Of a DNA stretch of 27,537 nucleotides, positions 1 to 8,805 are shown one piece after another. Made by a program: the position numbers and the translations under genes. Every line of letters starts with the position of its first letter. The stretch's first letter is position 1. Under the pieces are notes generated by a model. It did not search any database and was not told the DNA's origin. It worked only from the letters and a program-made list of their open reading frames with translations. This DNA comes from Pleurotus ostreatus/Saccharomyces cerevisiae fusant (taxonomy: Eukaryota; Opisthokonta). The stretch spans positions 1 to 27,537 of the forward strand of contig JAMQCK010000342.1 of the NCBI GenBank assembly GCA_024196135.1, in the 5' to 3' direction.

Positions 1-13
1 TAATCTCTGAATT

Positions 14-295
14 TTACAGATTTTTCAGAAGTCCATGCCCACCAGAACTGGACTGTTTCGCTGGGGGGTGATGTTTCGGATATAGGTTAATTACTGTATA
101 TTGAAACTTTGTGTTTGTCTCTTCTGAAAACTCCCAGAATATTGTGGTCGTCGGAGCCGGATAGAGTTGCTCGTCCGATGCCTTGAGATGACAGCCGACG
201 AGAAGTCGCTCCTTCCCGATTAGGCCATAGGAGTGTTCGGGACGCACGTGGCGGCTCGGATAGATTCCCATGTCTTTGACTGAAATTTCTCGCAA
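14..295 (-). other. possible C-terminal coding exon, unrecognised
   Basis: An open frame of about 90 codons ends at a stop at 14-16. It has no ATG at its 5' end, but an AAATTTCAG acceptor-like site lies at about 284, so it could be a last exon. The residue mix (YGLIGKERLLVGCHLK, TTTIFWEFSEE) looks somewhat protein-like. Frames of this length are expected by chance in a window this size and I recognise no family. The rest of 1-796 holds only the 21-bp repeat at 572-634. Confidence 0.2.
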
Positions 296-571
296 GCAGT
301 GAAGCCTTTTTTAGACTCATATTTGCCAGTTCCTGAAGCTGAGGCAGCTTTTTAGGTCGTGCCAGCCACTCAGTGACCTTCACGGAGTGCCTTCGGCTAT
401 CTCCGGACAGTCACGCGCCGAATGAGTCACGTGAATGATGCGGCACCGCGACGCTGGTGTTGCATCTCGAACTTGCCGTCGTTGCAACTCACCGAAGGTT
501 GCTTGTCTAGATCGAAATTGAATGTGATAACTGTGCATGACATGCCCAAATGTGAGTCACATTCCCTTGAG

Positions 572-634
572 TTACTCGCGCGGACGTCGCACTTGCTCGC
601 GCGGAGCCGTTTCTTGCTCGCGCGTAGCCTTTTC
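572..634 (+). repeat. 3 x 21-bp imperfect tandem repeat
   Basis: Three consecutive 21-bp units share the core TTGCTCGCGCG with diverged tails. On the plus strand a chance frame reads the units as LLARTSH, LLARSRF and LLARSLF, a heptad pattern. No gene context supports translation. Confidence 0.6.
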
Positions 635-796
635 TTATAGCTCTGAAAGGCCGTTTCACGGCAGGGCCCGCTACCATACAGCATTACACCGAGGAATTTG
701 CTGTGTGCGGACTCAGCTGGCTTGTAAGTGAGTGACTTGCGTGCTTCCTAAGTTCTCTGGTGCCCTGGCCACTAGTTCTCACACAATCGCTCGACC

Positions 797-1315
797 ATGC
801 CTGTCACAGCGTCAATGTATCGCTCGTTGCGAAGACGGACCCTTGAGGCGTCGCATCCGGTGAGCCCGCCAGCGCGTACTCGCGCTTCCGAACGCCGTTC
901 GAGCCCGACGGGGTATATCTCTACGATTGGGAGTATCACTACATTGTCTGAGAGGAGCCATGTTAAGGGGTCAAAGACAATGGATAGGCACTCGACATAT
1001 TATCTGCTTGGATACTATACAGAGAAATGGAGGTGGATGGAAGAGCCGAAGTGCGCTCGGCCGACGCCGAAGATCAGAGACCACGGAAGACCCTGTCATG
1101 TGCCGGCACGTGAGGGGTTACCAAAGTTCGCGAGACGGGGCCATTGCGATTTTTGCGCTTCATCCCTAAGACCCTTTACCATAAATGGTAGCGGGAACTT
1201 GGGCGGTGTCACGTTTTGCTCGCGCGGGCGTCTGTCTTACCTCGCGGAGACGCTGAAATCAGTTGTAACCGAACCCATATTGACTTGCAACACACAAATC
1301 AATAGATTTACGTAA
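797..1315 (+). CDS. doubtful single-exon hypothetical ORF
   Basis: ATG in a fair context (ACCATGCC) opens 172 codons without an intron. The product is rich in Arg, Ser and Thr at the N-terminus and has four scattered Cys in the C-terminal half. I recognise no domain, signal peptide or membrane segment. Frames of roughly 150 codons are expected about twice by chance in 27 kb on six frames, so length alone is weak evidence. The stretch 1316-1807 that follows has nothing I can call. Confidence 0.15.
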   Translation: MPVTASMYRSLRRRTLEASHPVSPPARTRASERRSSPTGYISTIGSITTLSERSHVKGSKTMDRHSTYYLLGYYTEKWRWMEEPKCARPTPKIRDHGRPCHVPAREGLPKFARRGHCDFCASSLRPFTINGSGNLGGVTFCSRGRLSYLAETLKSVVTEPILTCNTQINRFT

Positions 1316-1807
1316 TCAACGGCATAATATCCTGTATTAAGAGATGACTGTATGCACTCATGTATGCCTTCATGCTTCAGCTACAGAGGAGGTATCCTAC
1401 AAGAGTACTCAATGGAGGGCGGCGCTGTCGAGGCTGTCTGCCTCTCGGAGTTGCCCGTGACCTCGTGCGGTGTGCCGAGCACGGCATTCAGGACTTCGCC
1501 GGCGTATCGCAGGAATACTCGCCGACAGAAATCGCGTTGCTAGACAAAATTTCCACGGTTGGGTTTCTAATCATGATTTTCCAACTGACTCGGCCCAATT
1601 TACGGTGAAACGAGATATTCTGACCTGCCACTGCCATCCATCCTGTCTGATTCTCTAAACGTATAGCACAGATCCACTGCACGATGGTTTCCAACAACCC
1701 GCCCTTTCGACATCCTCTGGACATAATCTCGTCCGTAGCCTGCATGCTCCTGCGGCGCCAGCACTCGACTCCACCTCAGTGCGCGCCCGCAGCGCATGCA
1801 TCCGGTG

Positions 1808-3698
1808 TCAAGCGTGAGGTGGCGGCAGGAGGAGTCCACATGTCTGTCGGAAGTTGTACATGTCAGCTTCTTGAGAGGGCAGGAGCACAGCCGAACACGG
1901 ACCAAGTGTACCCTCGGTGAGGGACCGGAATCTGGGCTGCTCCGCCCAAGTTGGACGAAAGGTGAAAGTGAGATCATACTCAACATCCGTACGACAGACG
2001 GATGTCGCCACCATGATACGCGGTTCCGCCAACTCTGGGGGCGAAAGGTCGTAGCTTAGCTGCGGAGCACCATGACTGAAGGACAGCATTATGTAGGCGG
2101 AACGATCTCGCCTGAGTGACGTGAGGGAGAAATTTGCTTGGACGATCTCTCGGATGTTCTGAAAGATAAAGTACACGTCCCATGCACGCAATGCTGTTGT
2201 TGCGCTCATTAGATCCGTGTTACACACGCACTGTAAATCTCACCCTTATGCCCAGGCCATAGGGTGACGTTGCCGTCATCCACGATGCAGTCGTCGCGAT
2301 GGCCATTTCGCCAATGCAGCTTCTGGCATTCCCTAGAGCAGTACACCACCCTTGCGCACGCGCAGGCACGAAGCGATGCGCCGCCGACGACCACACACTG
2401 TTGACTCATGAGCAACTGAGCGGCATTTTTTCGGCACGAAAACCAACCTGCAAATTGCTGCACCGCGCTTCATACCCCCAACGACGCTTTGTATCATGGA
2501 GGAGCTTCGTGGCTCGCCTAGTTGGGCCATAGAGAGAGTTCATGTCGGCCGATGTCATGACGGGGCCGCCGTTGAGTGCGCTCCCAATTGCTTTAGCTGT
2601 ATCCGGAAACACGAGGGACATTCTGAGAACATCGGGGATCGGAGTGTGTGACCCGCTCTTCAGAATCGCGTCGATGATGGGAAGGCCACCGAACTTGACC
2701 ATGAGCAGCAAGGCGTGGGCGTTGTGGACGCACATATACGAGAGTGCAGTGCATGCGCGCGACCACATCCTGGCGTCGTCAGAGAAGTCCTTGATGACTG
2801 CTAGCATGCCCTTGATCAGCACGCGGGAATACACGCGGCGCAGGCATCCTGTCACACGGCTGACCGTGTCCAGGTGGAGCTGCAACAGAGGTTGTGGGGG
2901 GTCTGGCATGAGGAGGAACGAGGTGCCGCGACCCATCGCCCGCAGCATGCGGCGCGGGTGACCCTTGAGCTCAGCCAGAATTGCTGCCATGACCTGATTC
3001 TCTGTAGCCCCCGGCTTCGTGTCAACTATGGTCAGCCAGAGACTGGATGTACAGTCCTTCACAACCTCGGCCACCTGAAGCTCTCCGTTGTCGGCGCTGG
3101 CACGGTGAAAATGTGCAGGAAGCCCCGGTGCTGTCAGGCAGCCGACGTAGAGATGTATAGCGAGACCCATTATGCTATGTCGCGAGTCGAAGACCTCTTC
3201 CCACTGTGTCTGTGATAGCTTGAGCTTCTTGAAGCAAGTGATGAATCTGGCTGTAGCACCGAGGGCAGAAGTAAGTACGCGTCCCGCTGGCCCGGCCAGG
3301 GCAGCATAGCCGAGGGAATGTGTCATCGGGAAAATGTATCGGATCCAGGCGTGGAGACCCGGCCATATTTCAAGAACGTGTGAGATGAGAGTAGGGTCGC
3401 CGTTGAAAAATTCGCTGACAAGAAGTAGGGTCTGTACAGCGCTGATCAGGCTCCTTCCGTAAGCCGTCGACAGGAAGGCCGCGAGAGGGAGGGCTTTCCG
3501 GTTGGGGGGAGGAGAGGCAAAGAATTGGAAAGGACGTCGGCGCAGTATTGCGCGTATGCGCTCGCCATGTGTCCGTGCGTTGTGCTCGATGAGCAGCTTT
3601 GCGTCGCGGTTGCTCGTTACCTGCGTACGCTGATGGCCACGCAGCAAGGCTGACAGCGTAACCGCGTCGTCGAAGTCGCTCTGATGGGGGGCCGCCAT
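1808..3698 (-). CDS. MYND-type zinc-finger protein, three exons
   Basis: Exons are 3698-2448, 2397-2244 and 2193-1808. Both introns (2398-2447 and 2194-2243) are exactly 50 nt with GT..AG ends, and the second has a TCTAAT branch site. The joined CDS is 1,791 nt, 596 residues. Residues 1-410 are a helical, repeat-like region (LSYMCVHNAHALLLMV, VFPDTAKAIGSALNGG) typical of large basidiomycete MYND proteins. The finger spans residues 413-454 and is made only by splicing: CSNLQC crosses intron 1, followed by CAC, YCSRECQ, HW and GHRDDC. MYND fingers bind zinc and usually mediate protein-protein contacts; the partner cannot be read here. The third Cys pair is C-x-C (429, 431) instead of the usual C-x2-C, as if one codon were lost. 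Exon 3 (RAWDVYFIFQNIREIV..) is the C-terminal tail; its 3' end rests only on the first stop. The start is the first ATG of the open frame (MAAPHQSDF). Confidence 0.82.
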
Positions 3699-3866
3699 CG
3701 CAAGGGTGTCACTTCAAGTAAGTCACGTTATTGCGGTGCAAAATTGAGGGCGCTGAGGCACGTACGCAGCGTCAGACGGATGTGGTGATAGCCTCTCAAG
3801 AGGACAGCTGATTCTCCCACGCTGTCGCATCGATAACATCTTGCGACATTGGACGTAAGTGCCTGC

Positions 3867-3912
3867 GAGAAATCAATTACCTGCCTTTCTTGGCAGATAA
3901 TTCCCACTGTAT
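3867..3912 (+). repeat. palindromic repeat, copy 1 (inverted partner at 5083-5128)
   Basis: About 46 bp beginning TGCCTGCGAGAAATCAATTA recurs in opposite orientation at 5083-5128 at roughly 85% identity. Each copy holds its own palindrome, here TTACCTGCC..GGCAGATAA. It lies upstream of the MYND gene start. Confidence 0.6.
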
Positions 3913-4014
3913 ACAACGCAGCCCGTAACAGGGCGAAAGAAGATACATCTTGACACGGAGGGTACTGAAATAATGATTTATTTCTTCTACTGCCTGGTCT
4001 CTACAGTGTTCAAG

Positions 4015-4045
4015 CACTCGATGAGCAGTCATCACTCGATGAGCA
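4015..4045 (+). repeat. tandem CACTCGATGAGCA pair, left side of an inverted repeat
   Basis: CACTCGATGAGCA occurs at 4015-4027 and again at 4033-4045. A 16-bp extension of the second copy (4030-4045) matches 4603-4618 exactly in inverted orientation. The 570 bp enclosed has no recognisable gene, so this could be a short non-autonomous element. Confidence 0.5.
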
Positions 4046-4602
4046 ATCGGTTTCGGGAAGCGGTGCCATGATGTTGTGTCGCCCCGGTTAAATTGCTCTA
4101 TGCATGAGGGATGTACTGTTCATGTGCTGTAATCTTTTCAAGCTGTGAAATGAGCGACATCGAGCACAGTGGACTTGCTAACGCAGATGAGCAGCCTTTG
4201 AGCAGCCCAAGCACAATTTAGAAACATTCCTATGAGTGCTCCCAACGCCTGCCTGCTTCAGGAAGGTCCGAGAACGATACTAATTAGCTACAAGGGCATG
4301 GGTCGGCTACCATGCTCATGTTTATGGGGAATGGCTGCGAGCACGCCGAAATGGGCAGCGTGAGCGGTCACGAAATCACATCGGCAGTCGGGCCCGTCGT
4401 GCCGGTGCTTTCAAGGTGTAGGGCGGAGGCATGCAAGGGCAGATCCGATTGGCAAGAATGCCATGCTCGTTGTGATGCCCTCCGCTCGAGAAGCAAGTCC
4501 AGAAAGCGTAGAATTAGTGTAGGGGTACTTAGGTAGCGTAGAGAACGCTCGGAATGTGTTCCAGATTCGGGTCCGCCGCGACGGGCCGGCGTGATGTGAC
4601 AC

Positions 4603-4618
4603 TGCTCATCGAGTGATG
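4603..4618 (-). repeat. right side of the CACTCGATGAGCA inverted repeat
   Basis: TGCTCATCGAGTGATG is the exact reverse complement of 4030-4045. The rest of 4046-5004 contains only short chance frames, and I see no other structure in it. Confidence 0.5.
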
Positions 4619-5004
4619 TTGGGGCTGTTTGCTCATCTGCGCCTTGATCCCTCCTTCACGCTGGCACTGCTCGCATCTGCACTCCAAAAAGCTTATACGC
4701 CGAGAGCCACACAGTATACGGTCAGATTGGGGTACTTCCAAGTTGCTGTCCGGGTACGGTAGCTATTGTCCCGAGGCTACACAAGATTTGGTCTGCTCAC
4801 CGAGTGCTTGGTCACTGTAACAGGCATAAACCTGCTAATTTTGGCAAAATATCCTGGTTTGAAGCGGTCGAAGTCAGCCAGAAAGCACGGTCGAGAGTGA
4901 CTCTCGGCAATTGCGGAAACATAGAGGCTGACCCGTCTCTTGAAAAGCCTGTGGCACGCCTCAGAGAGCGCCCTTCGAGCCGCTTCTTCCGTCTAGATGC
5001 TCAT

Positions 5005-5681
5005 TCATGTTCCTCCAGATACCCTTGATGCGTCTGACCTGAATATAAGCCCGCGACAGGAAGGGCCAAGGCTTGCGTTATGGGCAGTGGGAGTTACCTG
5101 CCAAAATGGCGGGTAATTGATTTCTCGCAGGCACTGTAGGTGACTTATAGTACCCGCAGTTGCATCGCCCCCCTTGGAAGCGGGCGCCGGCGGGATCGCA
5201 GAGGCGTCCGACTGCGATACCGGTAGAACGACATTTCCCGCGTCAACGAGGGTGACATTCATCCTGACCTGGTCTATCAGCGAGACCGCGACCAACGCGG
5301 GACGCACGTACAGCGGATTGATGACCTATAGGAGCGTGTCAAGGTGGAATCTGGACCCGAGAGACTGCGGTGAGCGTACCTTATATTGTACAGCTGTATC
5401 CATTCCACCTTCTGTCTCTTGTTAGCAGAATCGCTGATATCGTTCTCGGAGCTATGCGTCCGCTTGCTGGACAGATGCCGAGGCGAAATGGGTTCGTTGG
5501 GCAGAGAGCTGGAGTCCACAGTGCCGGGGATTAGATGAGCGGGAATGGTGGCATCGTGAGTAATGTCGGCGCCGTCAAGCGCGATCAGGGTCGATAAGTC
5601 AAGTGAGGGAGCTCCGCCTCCTCGCCGGTTTCGGGTTGCGCACGAGGGTCGTCCGGCACGATTTGGTGTCGTCGAGTGCAT
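5005..5681 (-). pseudogene. possible two-exon gene with a frame conflict, unrecognised
   Basis: From ATG at 5681 a frame of 100 codons gives a Ser/Pro/Arg-rich, probably disordered N-terminus with a basic KRQK segment, ending at a good donor (AAG|GTACGC, 5379). A 54-nt intron would end at TATAG (5326). A second protein-like stretch (LVAVSLIDQVRMNVTLVDAG) then stays open to 5005, but it is out of phase with exon 1 by one base; the in-phase reading stops after about 15 codons. Either a frameshift has broken the gene or exon 2 is not real. The end of exon 2 includes the palindromic repeat at 5083-5128. No family recognised. Confidence 0.33.
5083..5128 (-). repeat. palindromic repeat, copy 2 (inverted partner at 3867-3912)
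   Basis: On the minus strand it starts TGCCTGCGAGAAATCAATTA, as copy 1 does. It contains the palindrome TTACCTGCCA..TGGCGGGTAA. Confidence 0.6.
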
Positions 5682-5816
5682 CGCAGGAGACAGTGTAGCT
5701 GGTGCAAGACTCGTCACCCGGCTAATGGAGGAGGGGAGCAAGGAGTAGACCGGGTGGCGGCATGAGTGCGCCCTTCCGATGCCGAAGATATGACAGGTTC
5801 AGGAAGGACCCCCGAC

Positions 5817-5997
5817 AACTCACTAAAACGTCCGATCCTAATGCGATAAATTAGACGCTTGGAATTTGGCAGTGTTCGATATCAGTGCGCCGGGTCTGGC
5901 CTAAACGATGAGGGACGTCGGATCCAAAGTGCAACAGCTAGGGTCGCACCTCGTCGAGGTCCGATCCACTGTGCGCCAGAACCACGCGTCGCGTCGG
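5817..5997. repeat. transposon left-flank repeat with GTCCGATCC motifs
   Basis: CTCACTAAAACGTCCGATCC begins a stretch that aligns with 22537-22690. The motif recurs as GTCCGATCC, GTTCGATAT, GTCGGATCC and again GTCCGATCC, each followed by a TGCG or TGCA core. No gene in 5682-6047. Confidence 0.6.
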
Positions 5998-6047
5998 AGT
6001 TCCGCTAGCTAGCGTAGACCCCCACCGCCCCATCACACGAGTGGTAG

Positions 6048-6207
6048 GGCGATTCTTTTCGGGCCAAAAACATGCTTAAAAAGGTGCTGAAAAAGGCGCT
6101 CAAAAAGACGTTGTTTTTGCGCCGAAAAAGTGTATGTTTTCAGAGCCAAAAAGGTGTCAAAAAGACCATCTTTTGAAGCATATTTTTGGCCCTGAAAACA
6201 TGCGCTT
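6048..6207. mobile_element. AT-rich foldback (MITE-like) insertion in the transposase gene
   Basis: The two ends are imperfect inverted repeats: GGGCCAAAAACATGCTTAAA at 6061 and GCATATTTTTGGCCC at 6178, with the match running outward to about 6050 and 6204. The centre has 12-bp-spaced A-tracts (TTAAAAAGGTGC, TGAAAAAGGCGC, TCAAAAAGACGT). It sits where transposase homology stops, just after EYTG, so it truncates the C-terminus. A frame at 6072-6176 would encode a 34-residue Lys/Leu-rich peptide, probably by coincidence of the A-tract spacing. Confidence 0.55.
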
Positions 6208-6217
6208 TTTCGGTGCA

Positions 6218-7826
6218 CCCGTGTATTCTGGCCTGACTACCCACATCCCTGTCTCTCTGTCGCACGTATCAGCGACAGGTACGAAGCAATGGATCAACGC
6301 GCATGGAAAGACCCTCCCGTTGTGCTTAAAGGACATGAAAAGAAGGTCACGGCCGACGTTCATGCCTTTCAGCACCTCCTCGTCCCCTGCGATGTCGATG
6401 AGCACAGTGTCACGCCTTGGGCACCCGTACCAACTGGGAGTTGACCGGATACGTTCACGACGCACACCACCCGCGCCGCAAAGATCACTGGGGCATAGAA
6501 GCGCGCGACTGCAGAGTGGTACACGTAAGCCTTGGACGAGATGCGGGGAAGGTCCTCGTCGCGCAGATCTTCAGCTGCAATGTCGGGGTAGATCTGGTCA
6601 CGAAGGAAATGTCGGAGCAAGATGGGTAGCCTTGGCTGCCCAATATGCACTGCCAGCGCTTTGAGATCTCGCGGGTAAGTGCGCTCTACAGCCCAGTGAG
6701 TATGTAGCGCAATTGCCGCAGAGAAGTACGTACCTGGACGCTGCGCAAGATCGACAGAGGTGAGCGCGCGGGGGCCACGCCGACTGAGGGGCTCCGGTGG
6801 TCCATTGTCGTTGACATCCTCATCCTCGCTATCCTCGTCGGCGGGGTTCGATCTGATCGGTGCTGGGCGCACGCCATCTAGAACGCCTGCTGTGTACGAT
6901 GCCGTAGTACCAATCATCATGCCGCGCTTCTCGAGAAGAAGTCGTGCGGCATGCATCTTGTCAAGCCGAACATTGGTGGTGAGCATCTGCCCGAGTGCGT
7001 TGTACCGGTTAGATCGACGCCATGGCTCCTTGACGGCCTTGATGTGCTTCGAATCCGTGATTGAGGAGCAGAGCCCATTGGGAGAGCCGAACAGGAGGAT
7101 TGAAGGAATGTAGTGCTTGAGGGCGTGCTGGCGGGGTAGTGATATATCGACGCGGACTCCGACGTCCATGAAGATTTGCCGGTCCTCGTAGAAGCGGGAG
7201 AGGGCGTCGTCCATCTTGGCCAGCATCGTCGACGTGATAGCGTTTCTGCGTGCGAGGAAGCAGAAGTCGAGGTAAGCGGATAATGCCTTAACCATGCGCT
7301 CTGGGACGTGTCCAGCGATAGCAGCGATGTATATCTTCATCAGCGCTTTTGAGTCGTCACCGGTCCATTGAGCGAAGTCACGGCCCTCGGGGAAACGACG
7401 AAGCCCAAGGGAAGGATGGGACAGCAGCCAATCTACGTGATGTCAGTGTCCACACTCACGTGGCGTCAAAGAGCACATACCGTCGATCGATGTCATCGAG
7501 TATTTCCTTGGCCTTTGCTTCGCCATGAACAAGGACAAGGTAGTCCGATACCCATGCTACAAGGTGGTCCATGAAGGTGCCTTTGATGGCTTGATGGAGA
7601 GGGTCGGGAGAAAGGAGCTCGTGGATGTCCGCACGAGGAAACTCATGAGTGAAGGGCTGACCGTGTATTAGGAATCGGGAAGCAGATGAAGGGAGCGGTG
7701 TACGCACCACGATATCTTCGCGTATACCAAAGTCGGACCAAAGAGTGCCAGGGTCAAAGATCTTGACCAAGAAGTCCGTCTTCTGAGGCTCTAGGGCTCC
7801 GTAGAAAATGGGTCTGTTTCGAACAT
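6218..7826 (-). pseudogene. Plavaka-family transposase, C-terminal half, frameshifted
   Basis: Exons are about 7826-7708, 7656-7481 and 7432-6218, with introns of 51 nt (7657-7707) and 48 nt (7433-7480). Diagnostic family blocks appear in order: FPRADIHELLSPDPLHQ, IKGTF-DHL, ILDDIDRR, the GHVPERMV region, SLPRQHALKHYIPS, NGLCSSITDSKHIKAVKEPW, AVARFYAP, RERIRS-PSWYG, MSFKHNGRVFPCALI and GMWVVRPEY. Plavaka proteins are DDE-type cut-and-paste transposases of basidiomycetes. Two lesions break the frame: an extra base near 7407 between FP and GLRRFPEG, and a lost C in the run at 6490-6493 after FYAP. Upstream homology fades before 7826 and downstream homology ends at the foldback insertion. The copy cannot make active transposase unless both indels are assembly errors, and even then it is truncated at both ends. 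Confidence 0.85.
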
Positions 7827-8280
7827 CTGTTTGTAAACACTGTTATTAAAACGTTATTAAAATTTACTTACAGCGGGGGCTCGTATCGGCATGTTTGAAA
7901 ATGTAAGTAATCCTCATCCTCAAAGGCGAAGGCCACCGACGTCAGCCTTCGCGCTCAGTTGGCTCGAACGGCAAGGAAAGAAATTAGGACGGCGTTTGCC
8001 GAGCGGGGCTTTCCGACATCAGTGACGGATTTGTCACGCGCGTGACTGTTCAACTTCTTGCCGTAAATCGGAACTCGCAAGGCCTGTCTATGCCTGCACC
8101 GTCGTAGCTCGATGCCGCACCACTTCTCGCCCATGTAGAGCGTGAAAGGTCTACCGAGTGTGGCAAATCTCAGTCTCACGGCACATTCTGAGCATCGCTA
8201 TCCTGCCTCGCCCCGCATGTCTACGTCGTCGTCGCCGTCACTGCCGTCAGCTTCGCCTGAGGACCCCGCGCCTACGGTCC

Positions 8281-8805
8281 CTCTCCTCCTACATACATTT
8301 CGACAGCTGGCTTTGTCTTTCGCCACCTGGCTACACACGAATGCCCCAAGTAACACCATCTCGCCACCCACCACTGGCAGTAAATCGAGCTCTACTTCTT
8401 CATCAGCTTCTGCTTGTGCGAAAGCGATGGTGATAGTATCTTCCTCGACGCATCAGGTGATTCAGAGACGCGCCGTGCCTGGTATCTCCACAACTAAAGC
8501 ATCTCTACTCCCGCTCCTGTCCCCGTCTTGAATCATCTCTTTTGCCCAGCGGTCTCGCCATCGTCTCGAGCGAGCCAATGATTTTGATGCTGCGTGTCCA
8601 GCTAACTTGACGAAGGTACGCACGCGACATTTTCGGCGTGTCCTGCGACACCCATCGTTTTTTTCTGACAAGTATGAGTAGGAGACGGAGCGGAGGATCG
8701 ACAAAGTCGACGTATGCTCTCCGAAATTTGTCTATGACCGTCTCCGAGACCATTTATTGCTTTCCAAACCTCAGTATACATTACAAACCTGTAAGAAATG
8801 CATTC
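8281..8805. repeat. transposon right-flank repeat (copy at 22722-23260)
   Basis: Colinear matches to 22722-23260 include GCTTCTGC..GCGAAAGC, CCCCGTC..TGATCATCTC-like blocks and a well-kept end around CAAACCTCAG and AAACCTGTAAGAAATGCATT. The repeat ends at the ATG used by the following gene. The rest of 7827-8280 has no gene I can support; frames on either strand are short. Confidence 0.65.
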
